Source: Morganella morganii (GTDB taxonomy: Bacteria; Pseudomonadota; Gammaproteobacteria; Enterobacterales; Enterobacteriaceae). Taken from it: a DNA stretch of 64,000 nt. Positions 34,620 through 43,279 of this stretch are shown here, piece by piece. A program made the position numbers and the translations under genes. A model generated the notes under the pieces. It worked only from the letters and a program-made list of their open reading frames with translations. It was not told where the DNA came from and did not search any database. The DNA is taken from contig NZ_CP066129.1 of the NCBI RefSeq assembly GCF_019242955.1, positions 682,001 to 746,000 on the forward strand, written 5' to 3'. Positions within the stretch are counted from its first letter, which is position 1. Each line of letters starts with the position of its first letter.

Positions 34620-37160
34620 TTATTCCTCTCCGATCAGTGTGACAGCAATCCGCTCTTCCGGTCTGGCCGGACGATGTTGTAAGCGCTCACTTACCATCTG
34701 AACATCCGGGTCCGGCAGCGGGCTGTTAACAAAGTGGCTGAAGCGTTTGCGGGCATGCGGGTTGTTCACTGTTTCCTGCCATTCGCAGATGACTTTTTCA
34801 CGCAGTTGCGCCAGTTCCTGCTCCAGCTGTGCATTCAGCCCGAGTTTGTCGCTGACAATCACATCGCGCAGATAATCAATCCCGCCGTCGAGGTTTTCCA
34901 GCCAGGTGGATGTCCGGCTGAGTTTATCGGCGGTGCGGATGTAGAACATCATAAAGCGGTCGATGTAGCTTATCAGCGTCTCTTTATCGAGATCGGCCAT
35001 CAGCAGATCACCGTGGCGTGGTTTCATCCCGCCGTTTCCGCAGACATACAGGTTCCAGCCTTTGTCGGTGGCGATAATCCCGATATCTTTTCCCTGTGCT
35101 TCCGAACATTCGCGGGTACAACCCGAAATGCCGAACTTCATTTTATGCGGGGTGCGGATACCTTTATAACGGTGCTCCAGCTCAACGCCCAGCGCGGTGC
35201 TGTCACCGACCCCGAACCGGCACCAGGCTGTACCGACACAGGTTTTCGCCATCCGCAGAGCCTTGGCATAGGCGTGCCCGGTTTCAAATCCGGCGGCGAT
35301 CAGTTTTTCCCAGATAGCCGGTAAATCCTGCTTTTGCGCCCCGAACATCGCAATGCGCTGTGAGCCGGTAATCTTGGTATACAGATGATATTCCTGCGCA
35401 ATCTGACCGATGGTCAGCAGGCCTTCCGGGGTGATTTCACCGCCCGGCGAGCGCGGGATCACGGAATAGGTGCCGTCTTTCTGCATATTGGCGAGGAAGT
35501 TATCGTTGGTATCCTGTAATGACACCAGATCGTCCCGCAGAATATAATCATTCCGGCAGGAGGCGAGGAGGGAACCGATAGTTGGTTTGCACACTTCACA
35601 GCCGTAGCCTTCACCGTAGCGGGCCAGTAATTCATCAAACGTACTGATTTTTTCCACACGGATCAGGTGATACAACTCCTGGCGTGAATACGCAAAATGC
35701 TCACAGAGGTGATGATTCACCTCAATACCCAGATTGGTCAGTTCGGCATTCAGTACCTGTGTGATCAGCGGAACACATCCGCCGCAGCCGGTTCCGGCTT
35801 TGGTTTCCGCTTTGATATCCGCCACCGTCTGGCAGCCGTTATGAATGGCCTGAATAATGTCCCCTTTGGTGACATCAAAACAGGAGCAGATTTGCGCGCT
35901 GTCCGGCAGGGACTCCACGCCGATTGCCGGTTTACTGCCGGCGTGGGCAGGCAGGATCAGAACATCCGGGTTTTCCGGCAGTTCGATGCGGTTCAGTGCC
36001 AGTTGCAGCAGATTACCGTAATCTTCAGTATCCCCGACCAGCACCGCACCCAGCAGATATTTATTATCATCACTGACGATCAGCCGTTTATAAATCTCAT
36101 TGGCTTCATCAAGATAAATATAACTGTGGCAGCCGTTATCTGTCGCATGTGTATTGCCGATGCCGCCGACATCCACACCCAGCAGTTTCAGTTTTGCACT
36201 CATATCCGCGCCGGTAAACTGATTATCCTGCCCCAGCAGATGATCCGCCGCCACCTGCGCCATTTTGTAGCCCGGCGCCACCAGTCCGTAAGTCCTGCCG
36301 TGCCATGACGCACATTCCCCGATAGCATACACATCCGGGTCGGATGTCTGACACTGATCGTTGATCACCAGGCCGCCGCGCTCCGCGACAGCCAGTCCGC
36401 ACTGGCGGGCAAGGCGGTCACGCGGGCGTATCCCGGTGGAGAAAACGACAAAATCGGTTTCCAGCGATGAACCGTCGGCAAAATGCAGCACCTTGCGGCT
36501 CTCTCCGTTATCGGATGCGGTGATTTCCGTGGTGTTTTTACCGGTATGTACCCTCACACCCATCCGCTCAATTTTCTGCTTCAGCTGTTCGCCGCCGAGC
36601 GCATCGAGCTGTTCTGCCATTAAGACCGGCGAAAACTCAATAACATGGGTTTCAATACCCAGATTTTTCAGGGCCCCGGCGGCTTCCAGCCCCAGCAGAC
36701 CACCACCGATCACCACACCTTTACGGCTGCGGCGGGCACAGGCTTCGATCGCATTGAGATCTTCAATTGTCCGGTAAACAAAACAGTCGCGGGTATCACT
36801 GCCTTTGATCGGCGGAACCCACGGATAAGAGCCGGTCGCAATCACCAGCTTGTCATAATGTACCGTACGGCCGGTGTTGGTGTGCAGCACCTTTTCCTGC
36901 CGGTTAACGGTGATCACCCGCTCATTGGTCAAAACGGTAATATTGTGTTTTTCATGAAAACCGGGTTTGACCAGCGATAATTCTTCTGCCGTATGATGAG
37001 AAAAATAGGAGGAAAGATGCACGCGGTCATAAGCGACACGCGGCTCTTCGCAGAATACGGTGATATCGAACTGTCCGGCGCCCGCTTTATCGGTAAGCTC
37101 TTCGGTAAAGCGATGGCCGACCATGCCGTTACCGATGATTGCTAACTTGACGTTGCTCAT
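34620..37160 (-). CDS. nirB: NADH-dependent nitrite reductase, large subunit
   Basis: NirB reduces nitrite to ammonium with NADH in the cytoplasm under anaerobic conditions. The 846-residue protein has an N-terminal FAD/NAD-binding part (IIGNGMVGH, then GGGLLGLEAAGAL). A 2Fe-2S cysteine region follows (CSCFDVTKG with TGCGGCVP). The C-terminal siroheme/4Fe-4S part has GCTRECSEAQ and YVCGNGG. I chose the start at 37160 because MSNVKLAIIGNG is the family N-terminus; the frame is open 20 codons further upstream. Siroheme depends on CobA and the split CysG protein in this same window. An FNR site lies 60 bp upstream. Confidence 0.95.
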   Translation of the reverse strand: MSNVKLAIIGNGMVGHRFTEELTDKAGAGQFDITVFCEEPRVAYDRVHLSSYFSHHTAEELSLVKPGFHEKHNITVLTNERVITVNRQEKVLHTNTGRTVHYDKLVIATGSYPWVPPIKGSDTRDCFVYRTIEDLNAIEACARRSRKGVVIGGGLLGLEAAGALKNLGIETHVIEFSPVLMAEQLDALGGEQLKQKIERMGVRVHTGKNTTEITASDNGESRKVLHFADGSSLETDFVVFSTGIRPRDRLARQCGLAVAERGGLVINDQCQTSDPDVYAIGECASWHGRTYGLVAPGYKMAQVAADHLLGQDNQFTGADMSAKLKLLGVDVGGIGNTHATDNGCHSYIYLDEANEIYKRLIVSDDNKYLLGAVLVGDTEDYGNLLQLALNRIELPENPDVLILPAHAGSKPAIGVESLPDSAQICSCFDVTKGDIIQAIHNGCQTVADIKAETKAGTGCGGCVPLITQVLNAELTNLGIEVNHHLCEHFAYSRQELYHLIRVEKISTFDELLARYGEGYGCEVCKPTIGSLLASCRNDYILRDDLVSLQDTNDNFLANMQKDGTYSVIPRSPGGEITPEGLLTIGQIAQEYHLYTKITGSQRIAMFGAQKQDLPAIWEKLIAAGFETGHAYAKALRMAKTCVGTAWCRFGVGDSTALGVELEHRYKGIRTPHKMKFGISGCTRECSEAQGKDIGIIATDKGWNLYVCGNGGMKPRHGDLLMADLDKETLISYIDRFMMFYIRTADKLSRTSTWLENLDGGIDYLRDVIVSDKLGLNAQLEQELAQLREKVICEWQETVNNPHARKRFSHFVNSPLPDPDVQMVSERLQHRPARPEERIAVTLIGEE

Positions 37161-37192
37161 TTCAGCCTCAGATTTTGTGTGGATTAAGGCTA

Positions 37193-37198
37193 AAAATA
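37193..37198 (-). promoter_or_regulatory. Likely -10 box of the nirBD promoter
   Basis: Read on the minus strand the sequence is TATTTT. A start point six to seven bases downstream would place the FNR site centre at about -41, the position used in FNR-activated (class II) promoters such as E. coli nirB. Confidence 0.5.
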
Positions 37199-37219
37199 CG
37201 GCGATCCGGGTTTTTCTCA

Positions 37220-37233
37220 TTGATGTATATCAA
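37220..37233. promoter_or_regulatory. Perfect FNR site upstream of nirB
   Basis: TTGAT-GTAT-ATCAA matches the FNR consensus (TTGAT-N4-ATCAA) at all positions and is centred 66 bp before the nirB start codon. It predicts induction of nirBD without oxygen. I did not find a clear NarL/NarP 7-2-7 pair beside it. Confidence 0.85.
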
Positions 37234-37319
37234 ATGCAGCTTAATCAATTCAGCTTGTATAAAACAAAGGTTTGATTATTTTTTGTCAATACCTCTCTGG
37301 TGGTAGGTAAAAGAGCGGG

Positions 37320-37346
37320 ATATGCCGCAGACCGGCTGCGGCATAT
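37320..37346 (-). terminator. Hairpin at the 3' end of the MFS gene
   Basis: A perfect 11-bp stem (ATATGCCGCAG with CTGCGGCATAT) and a 5-base loop lie 18 bp after the MFS stop codon on the minus strand. The T-run after it is short and interrupted (CTCTTTT), so termination may be partial. Confidence 0.6.
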
Positions 37347-37363
37347 CAGAGACAGAGGAAAAA

Positions 37364-38626
37364 TTACTGAACGGCAGCAGCGGTCAGTGCTTTACGTTTT
37401 TTGATACTGATAATTAAAATACCGGAAGCGAAAGCCCCGCAGAACGCAAACAACGCCATCAGACCAAAGACAATTTTATAACCGGTCATACCCGGATAAC
37501 TATCCAGAATATGGCCATACAGGCTGAAACAGAACATCGCAGGGGCGTAGCCGATGAAACTGCCGAGAGCCATCGCGGCACCGGTATTGGATTCTTTGAT
37601 ATTGGCTTCACCGATAGGCGCAAAGAAAATAGCGCGCTGGGTAAAGACGATTGTACCGAAACCTAATGTGCAGACCATGCCCAGATAAACCGGCATGCTT
37701 TCATGCGGCAGAAAAATAAAGGTTACCAGCACAATGACGCTGAGGATAAAGGTGTAAAACAGGTATCTGGTCGGTGACTGTAAAATCTTATCTGCAATAA
37801 GTCCGCCGATAGGTCCGCCGACCATTTTAAGGCAATATTGGTTAATAACACCGTAGATCCCCACCAATGCAATCGGCAGCGCATAAATATTACTGAGGAA
37901 CGGAATGAAAAAGGTTAATCCGCAGTAAACCGCATAAACAAAGAAAATACTCAGGGCGATCAGCCAGACGGTACGGTCTTTTAATACACTGCCGACACCG
38001 GCTTTTTCAGTAGTCTCTTTTTTATCTGTCTTTTCGGTCACAACAGATTTGTCATCTTTCAGGAACAGCAGAATAATGCCGCCGATAATAATGGCCATTC
38101 CGGAATAAAATAAAATCCCCATTTTAAATCCGAGATAGCCGCTGCCGAACCAGGCAAATACCGCGAGTGCAGAGAATGCGACGACAGTATCGACCACACC
38201 ACGGCCGGTTTCAAAAAAACCGAAAATACGGCCCTGTTGTGAGCTGTTACCGAGCAGGCTGACAGACTTTAATAATACCGGCCAGTTGAGCATGTCGCAG
38301 GTGACACCGAATAACGCCCAGACAAATAAAATACCCCAGTAGCCCGGCATCGTTGATAAATAAACACCCAGTAACCCGGTGGCAATTAATGAAAATGACA
38401 TTGTCAGGCGGCGCGGCAATTTATCAGAAAAATAAATAGACAGAAAGAAGCCGATAGTGGTGACAATTGAGTTTACTGACATCGCATTACCAATCTGACC
38501 GTTTGTCAGATGAAAGTATTCCTGCATCGGAACATAAAATGCATCTTTCAGTGACGGTAATTTATAGATAGTACCGCCGCATAAAACCAATAAGCTGAAA
38601 ATAGCCCATCTTTTTTTGTCAAGCAT
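37364..38626 (-). CDS. Major facilitator superfamily transporter
   Basis: This inner-membrane protein of 420 residues has about twelve membrane spans in two halves, separated by a charged central loop near residue 200 (DDKSVVTEKTDKKETTEK). The MFS fold is clear from the span pattern, but the substrate is not. It is the last gene of a three-gene set with a GntR regulator and a TIM-barrel isomerase-like protein, so a sugar, sugar acid or related polyol is likely. The nirB gene next to it points the same way but has its own FNR promoter, and a nitrite role is not supported. Confidence 0.8.
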   Translation of the reverse strand: MLDKKRWAIFSLLVLCGGTIYKLPSLKDAFYVPMQEYFHLTNGQIGNAMSVNSIVTTIGFFLSIYFSDKLPRRLTMSFSLIATGLLGVYLSTMPGYWGILFVWALFGVTCDMLNWPVLLKSVSLLGNSSQQGRIFGFFETGRGVVDTVVAFSALAVFAWFGSGYLGFKMGILFYSGMAIIIGGIILLFLKDDKSVVTEKTDKKETTEKAGVGSVLKDRTVWLIALSIFFVYAVYCGLTFFIPFLSNIYALPIALVGIYGVINQYCLKMVGGPIGGLIADKILQSPTRYLFYTFILSVIVLVTFIFLPHESMPVYLGMVCTLGFGTIVFTQRAIFFAPIGEANIKESNTGAAMALGSFIGYAPAMFCFSLYGHILDSYPGMTGYKIVFGLMALFAFCGAFASGILIISIKKRKALTAAAVQ

Positions 38627-38706
38627 AGTGCCTCCCGCCTGAGAATGAAATATTCTCAGTCAGTATGAAATGTTATTTTAAAATGCTGTGTTTGTGTCAG
38701 ATGCGT

Positions 38707-39681
38707 TTATTTACTGATGATCCTGGCTGCCTCTGTTTTTAATTCATTAATTATTTTCCGGACATAGTGGATTTGATTAACAGCATCCTTTTTTTCACCG
38801 GCAAGACGTTCTGCTATTTCAGTTTCCGGTAATGGTGTTTCACTCATCTGACGCCACGGAATCCACGGGTCATTGCCCTCATTTTTAAAACGGAACGCCG
38901 GTGCGTAATAATCCACCTCCTCTTCAAGACCGTAAGAAATAACCTGTGGTTTATCCTCACCCAGACAAATCAGGGCGCGGAGCATGTCTTTAAACGGCAG
39001 ATTGCCTTCTCCGGAACGGCAGGCTTTATGGCCGAAACCGTCACCTTCTTCCAGAATAACCGCATCTTTAATATGTACCTGGGTAATGTATTCCTGCATA
39101 TCTGCCAGGGCATCCATCGGTAATTCGCAGGCATTAATCATGTTGCCGAAATCGAATAACAGTGTCAGTTCAGGAAAATCAGCGTCTTTGATCAGACTGA
39201 CCAGTTCATGGCCTTTTAAATCTTCATGTTGTTCCAGAACAAATGTCAGTCCGCTGTGCTGATAATGTTCTTTTAAATACCGGATATCGGCGGCAATCAG
39301 GCGCAATACATCAGACAGCGCCCCTTCATAACGCGGATAAAACCGGACAGAGCTTGCGCCGGTTTTTAATGCGATTCTGATGGCTTCATCGAGAGTTTTA
39401 TTATCAGACGCACTGGTTTCAATATTAATATCGAGATGATAACGTTTTGCTTTCTCTGCAAATACCGCAAGCTGATCATCTGTCATGGCGGAAAGTGATT
39501 GGGTTTCACCATCCAGCACATGTATTTTGACGCCCGGCAAATGATGTTCGTTTGCGATATCAAGTAAATCACCCGGTAATATTTTTTCAAAACGCATATT
39601 CAGATGATAAGCGTAAGCATGCAGATATAACGGTAACGTATCTGCACGTTCAATTATCCGGCGGGCGTCATCAGTATTCAT
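38707..39681 (-). CDS. Sugar phosphate isomerase/epimerase-like TIM-barrel protein
   Basis: The 324-residue protein looks like the xylose isomerase-like TIM-barrel family. Possible metal ligands are in the right order: Glu in FVLEQHEDL, Asp in LLFDFGNM, His in QVHIKDA and Glu near VISYGLEEE. Members of the family isomerise, epimerise or cleave small sugars and inositol derivatives; the exact substrate here is unknown. It lies 17 bp after the GntR gene and 80 bp before the MFS gene, in one transcription unit. Confidence 0.75.
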   Translation of the reverse strand: MNTDDARRIIERADTLPLYLHAYAYHLNMRFEKILPGDLLDIANEHHLPGVKIHVLDGETQSLSAMTDDQLAVFAEKAKRYHLDINIETSASDNKTLDEAIRIALKTGASSVRFYPRYEGALSDVLRLIAADIRYLKEHYQHSGLTFVLEQHEDLKGHELVSLIKDADFPELTLLFDFGNMINACELPMDALADMQEYITQVHIKDAVILEEGDGFGHKACRSGEGNLPFKDMLRALICLGEDKPQVISYGLEEEVDYYAPAFRFKNEGNDPWIPWRQMSETPLPETEIAERLAGEKKDAVNQIHYVRKIINELKTEAARIISK

Positions 39682-39698
39682 AATTCAGATTCCTGTGT

Positions 39699-40409
39699 CT
39701 AAAGCTCAACAAAAAAATAAACAGATTCAAACCGCCAGTATTCAATGTCGATCTGAACAATGTTATGTGCTTCATCACAACGGTATTTTTCCACCCGGAT
39801 ACCCGGGGAGTTTGCGGTACAGCCGATAGCCTTACTGGCTGCTTCCGGCATGCGTACCGGCTTAAAGGCCAGCCGGGCTGTCGTTGTGATGATGTTATAT
39901 TCGTTTTCCCAGATGGCCGCAAAAGAGTGGTTATCCAGTTTCTCCGCAAAATCCGGGGCAACGGACGGATTGATGTACGTCTGGTGCCAGAAGACTTTGT
40001 GTCCGTCCAGTGCGCCCCATCCGCTGATACAGCAAACCGGTTCTCCGGCTGTCTGCCCCAGTGCCGCAGCAATATCTGCCGGTGCGCCGGTGAGCAGCTG
40101 TTTATCGGTGTATTCCCACGACGGCAGACGGCCCTGCGCTTTGGCTGCCTGGTTGAAACTCGCCGGCGATTTCGGGTTGTAATTAAATTTCGGCAGTGCC
40201 GCGAACCAGCCACTGCGGTTTTTACGGAAAATTTTTCCGTCACCTTCCAGACTGAGCAGTGCCTGACGCAGTGACATCCGGTTGACACCGAGTTGCTCTG
40301 TCAGCGGACGTTCGGCAGGCAGTTTATCGCCGGGGGCGATAGCACCATTGCTCAGCAGGGTATCGAGTTGTTCTCTGGCAAGATCAGCAGCAGTTTGTGT
40401 GTTTTTCAT
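39699..40409 (-). CDS. GntR-family regulator with a UTRA ligand domain
   Basis: This 236-residue regulator has an N-terminal winged helix-turn-helix (residues 1-70, including QLGVNRMSLRQALLSLEGDG) and a C-terminal UTRA/chorismate-lyase-like ligand domain. HutC-subfamily members of this kind repress small catabolic operons and are released by a pathway metabolite, often a sugar phosphate. It heads the operon with the isomerase-like and MFS genes. A strong palindrome 16 bp upstream of its start is the probable operator, implying self-regulation. Confidence 0.88.
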   Translation of the reverse strand: MKNTQTAADLAREQLDTLLSNGAIAPGDKLPAERPLTEQLGVNRMSLRQALLSLEGDGKIFRKNRSGWFAALPKFNYNPKSPASFNQAAKAQGRLPSWEYTDKQLLTGAPADIAAALGQTAGEPVCCISGWGALDGHKVFWHQTYINPSVAPDFAEKLDNHSFAAIWENEYNIITTTARLAFKPVRMPEAASKAIGCTANSPGIRVEKYRCDEAHNIVQIDIEYWRFESVYFFVEL

Positions 40410-40424
40410 TCGTTGCTCTATTTT

Positions 40425-40445
40425 TGGTTTAAACCAGATTGGTTT
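40425..40445. promoter_or_regulatory. Likely operator of the GntR regulator
   Basis: Two overlapping dyads share half-sites: TGGTTTAAACCA (40425-40436, perfect) and AAACCA-GAT-TGGTTT (40431-40445, perfect). The first is close to the TGGTCTAGACCA type of operator known for UTRA-domain GntR proteins such as NagR and DasR. It lies just upstream of the regulator's own gene. Confidence 0.7.
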
Positions 40446-40753
40446 CTAAGTTACGTGAGTGTCATCTTCCGTTCAAGTGAGCCGTACGGGGATAATGTCA
40501 ATTTGAGAGTTACCTCACACAATGAAATACAGAAATAAAAAATCAGAGCCGGTTTTAACAAGTGAATATTTTTACCGTTCCGTTTCTTATTTTCCGGAAA
40601 ATAACGTAATGAGAATACCTTATTTTTCGTGAATTTATCTTTTTTGTCACAATAGCGCCATGGTCAGACCGTACTATTTCATGTCTGTGTTTTCCCGGTG
40701 TTAAAAATTAACAATTCTGCCAATTAGTGATCTGATTCAACATTTAATCGTGG

Positions 40754-40766
40754 TTGCCGATTTTTG
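40754..40766 (+). promoter_or_regulatory. TTGCCGATTTTTG element in the eut promoter
   Basis: These 13 bases are identical to 20518-20530 in the cob control region. The element ends two bases before the expected -35 position of the TAGGAT promoter, where an AraC-type activator such as EutR would contact RNA polymerase. Confidence 0.5.
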
Positions 40767-40835
40767 TTATCCCCTTTTTCAGAGTGTGACTAGGATTGAA
40801 TCAATTCTTATGAGGAGAGTGACGAGGTAAGCACG

Positions 40836-41171
40836 ATGGAAAAGGAACGTATCATCCAGGAATTTGTTCCCGGCAAACAGGTCACGCTGGCGCATCTGAT
40901 TGCGCATCCGAGCAGTGATCTGGCAAAAAAAATCGGGGTTCCCGGTGCTGAAGCCATCGGCATTATGACACTGACCCCGGGTGAAACCGCGATGATTGCG
41001 GGTGATCTTGCCACAAAGGCCGCCAGTGTGGAAATCGGTTTTCTTGACCGTTTTACCGGTGCGCTCGTGATTTACGGCTCTGTCGGCGCAGTGGAAGAAG
41101 CACTGATCCAGACAGTGCGCGGATTAAGCCAGCTCCTCAGTTATGCCATTTGTGATATCACCCGCAGTTAG
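40836..41171 (+). CDS. eutS: Ethanolamine microcompartment shell protein EutS
   Basis: EutS is a BMC-domain shell protein of the ethanolamine microcompartment that forms bent hexamers with a circularly permuted fold. The 111-residue product has the standard length and the conserved stretch [21 protein letters not shown]. It is the first gene of the operon, 76 bp downstream of the TTGCCGA element. Confidence 0.95.
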   Translation: MEKERIIQEFVPGKQVTLAHLIAHPSSDLAKKIGVPGAEAIGIMTLTPGETAMIAGDLATKAASVEIGFLDRFTGALVIYGSVGAVEEALIQTVRGLSQLLSYAICDITRS

Positions 41172-41198
41172 CCGGGTGCAGTTAAGGATGCCGTCTGA

Positions 41199-41645
41199 AT
41201 GAAACGAATTGTGTTTGTGGGTGATGTGGGTGCAGGAAAAACGACATTATTCAATGCGTTGCAGGGCGATTTTGACCTTGCCCGGAAAACACAGGCGATT
41301 GAATTCAATGATGAGGGCAGTGTTGATACACCGGGTGAATATTTCAGCCATCCCCGTCTCTACCACGCGCTGATTAATACGCTGGCAGATTGTGATGTGC
41401 TGGTTTATGTCCACGCGGCAAATAACCCGGAGTGCCGGATCCCTGCCGGATTACTTGATATTTATCCCCGTATGCGCCGCTTTGCGGTTATCAGCAAAGC
41501 AGATGCACCGGATGCGGATGTACCGGCAATACGCGAGCTGCTCTCCACCCGGGGATTTGAGGAACCGATGCTTGCCATCAACAGCCTTAATCCTGATGAC
41601 GTCCTGAAAGTGAAACAGTTTTTGGCCACTGCCGACAGCCAATAA
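41199..41645 (+). CDS. eutP: EutP, P-loop protein (reported acetate kinase activity)
   Basis: EutP is a small GTPase-like protein of 148 residues with the P-loop GDVGAGKTTL at residues 7-16 and VDTPGEY as the switch-II region. In Salmonella EutP and EutQ have been reported to have acetate kinase activity, linking acetyl-phosphate to ATP. Its place behind eutS is the usual one. Confidence 0.93.
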   Translation: MKRIVFVGDVGAGKTTLFNALQGDFDLARKTQAIEFNDEGSVDTPGEYFSHPRLYHALINTLADCDVLVYVHAANNPECRIPAGLLDIYPRMRRFAVISKADAPDADVPAIRELLSTRGFEEPMLAINSLNPDDVLKVKQFLATADSQ

Positions 41646-41657
41646 GAGGAATATCCG

Positions 41658-42422
41658 ATGAAGAAATTAATAACGGCCAATGACATCCGGGAAGCACACG
41701 CAGCGGGCAAAACCCGTCTGGATGTGGTGCTGAAAGAGAGCATTGTCACGCCGGAAGCCCATGTTGTGGCTGAACAATTGGGCTTTGTGATTGGTGAGGT
41801 TGATACTGCGCAGAACAGCGCACCGGCTGCCGCACCGGTGGCAGCAACCGCCGGAACAGAACCCAATATTTCATCCGCAGAGCGTCAGAAAATCCGCGAA
41901 TGCATTATCGCGCAGCTGCCTGACGGCAATGTCACCGAAACCCTGATTGCACAACTGGTCGATAAAGTGGTGCAGGAGCGTATCGCGCAGATTAAAGCGA
42001 AAGTGGCGGCATTCAAACCGGCGGAAGAGAACACTGATACCCCGAATACCCAGAGTTACCGCAGTGTCACCGGCAAAGGCGGCATTAAAGTGGTCGACAG
42101 CAGTTCGGTTAAATTCGGTAATTTCGATGGTGCGGGTCCGCACCGTGTCGGGATTGCGGATCTGATCACCGCGCAGGACAACAGCAGCATGGCTGCCGGG
42201 TTTATGCAGTGGGAAAACGCATTCTTCCCGTGGACACTGAACTACGACGAAGTGGATCTGGTTCTGGAAGGCGAGCTGCATGTGCGCCATCAGGGCGAAA
42301 CCATGATCGCGAAAGCCGGTGATGTGATGTTTATCCCGAAAGGCTCCGCGATTGAGTTCGGCACACCATCGACTGTCCGCTTCCTGTATGTGGCCTGGCC
42401 GGCTAACTGGCAGGATTGCTGA
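41658..42422 (+). CDS. eutQ: EutQ, cupin-domain protein (reported acetate kinase activity)
   Basis: The 254-residue protein has a cupin barrel in its C-terminal half (YDEVDLVLEGELHVRHQGE, then AGDVMFIPKGSAIEFG) and a variable N-terminal half with an Ala/Pro-rich stretch near residue 55. It is longer than Salmonella EutQ, about 229 residues, mostly in that linker. EutQ acts with EutP, by published reports, in acetyl-phosphate use. Confidence 0.92.
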   Translation: MKKLITANDIREAHAAGKTRLDVVLKESIVTPEAHVVAEQLGFVIGEVDTAQNSAPAAAPVAATAGTEPNISSAERQKIRECIIAQLPDGNVTETLIAQLVDKVVQERIAQIKAKVAAFKPAEENTDTPNTQSYRSVTGKGGIKVVDSSSVKFGNFDGAGPHRVGIADLITAQDNSSMAAGFMQWENAFFPWTLNYDEVDLVLEGELHVRHQGETMIAKAGDVMFIPKGSAIEFGTPSTVRFLYVAWPANWQDC

Positions 42423-42433
42423 GGGGTATCGCC

Positions 42434-43279
42434 ATGACCTTTATCACTGAAGACTGGCTGCGGGATAACTTTACGCTGAGCGACGGCAGTGAAATTCACC
42501 TGCCTGCTGACAGCCGGATGACACCATCCGCCCGTGAGCTGATCGAAAGCCGCCGTTTACAGGTGAAATTTCAGGATAAACAAGGTCGTCTGTTTGTGGA
42601 AACCCCGGATGAATCCGGTAAAACCGAAACGGCTGTCCCTGACCTGAAAGCGGTACACGGGTTAACCAGTAAGGATAAAGCGGATGTCGCGGCCTGCGAA
42701 TTATGCCATCAGCCGGTGGCGAAAAAACCGGACACGCTGACACACCTTAACGGCCACACCATGGTGGCGAAAAATGATCCGCGTCTGGCGTTCCGTGCCG
42801 CGCTGGATGCCACTATCGCCGAAGCCGTCTGGTTACAGACTGAATTTGCACAGACGCCGCTGAAAGGCTGGCTGGCGGATATCCGCTCTGTGCTCGGCAA
42901 TATTATGCGTGCCGATGCGCTCAATGAGCCGCTCGCTGAGCAGAGTATTGCTGACCTGAACGCGGATGAACTGCACAAGCTGTCTCATAATCCGCTGAAA
43001 TACCTGGGTCATGACCATATCGTTCCGGATGTGAGTCACGGCCGTGATGCGGCGGCGCTGAATCTGCTGCGGACCAAAGTCCGTGAAACGGAAATCAGTG
43101 CGGCGCGCATTTATATCGATTGTTATTTTCAGGTCATCCGCCCTGACATTATGCAGGCGCTTAACCGCCTCTCCAGCGCGGTATATGTCCTGATGGTGAT
43201 GGTCGTCCGCGAAGGCGGCATGATGACCACACCGGCACTGAAACAGGCTCTGATGAAAGGGGGAACACATGCTCATTGA
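42434..43279 (+). CDS. eutT: Ethanolamine-system corrinoid adenosyltransferase EutT
   Basis: EutT makes adenosylcobalamin from cob(I)alamin and ATP for ethanolamine ammonia-lyase. The start at 42434 gives [13 protein letters not shown], matching the family; the frame is open six codons upstream. The product has 281 residues. The metal-binding region reads H-x11-A-C-x2-C ([17 protein letters not shown]). In Salmonella the motif is H-x11-C-C-x2-C, so the first cysteine of the pair is alanine here. It overlaps eutD by eleven bases. Confidence 0.93.
   Translation: MTFITEDWLRDNFTLSDGSEIHLPADSRMTPSARELIESRRLQVKFQDKQGRLFVETPDESGKTETAVPDLKAVHGLTSKDKADVAACELCHQPVAKKPDTLTHLNGHTMVAKNDPRLAFRAALDATIAEAVWLQTEFAQTPLKGWLADIRSVLGNIMRADALNEPLAEQSIADLNADELHKLSHNPLKYLGHDHIVPDVSHGRDAAALNLLRTKVRETEISAARIYIDCYFQVIRPDIMQALNRLSSAVYVLMVMVVREGGMMTTPALKQALMKGGTHAH

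Larger units (their letters stand above)
40410..40835. promoter_or_regulatory. Divergent control region between the GntR gene and eutS
   Basis: This 426-bp AT-rich region has no credible gene. It holds the GntR operator, a CRP-like site (TGAGA-GTTACC-TCACA, 40504-40519, nine of ten core bases) and the TTGCCGATTTTTG element shared with the cob region. A possible eutS -10 is TAGGAT at 40791-40796; the region where a -35 should be is poor, as expected for an activator-dependent promoter. Confidence 0.65.
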
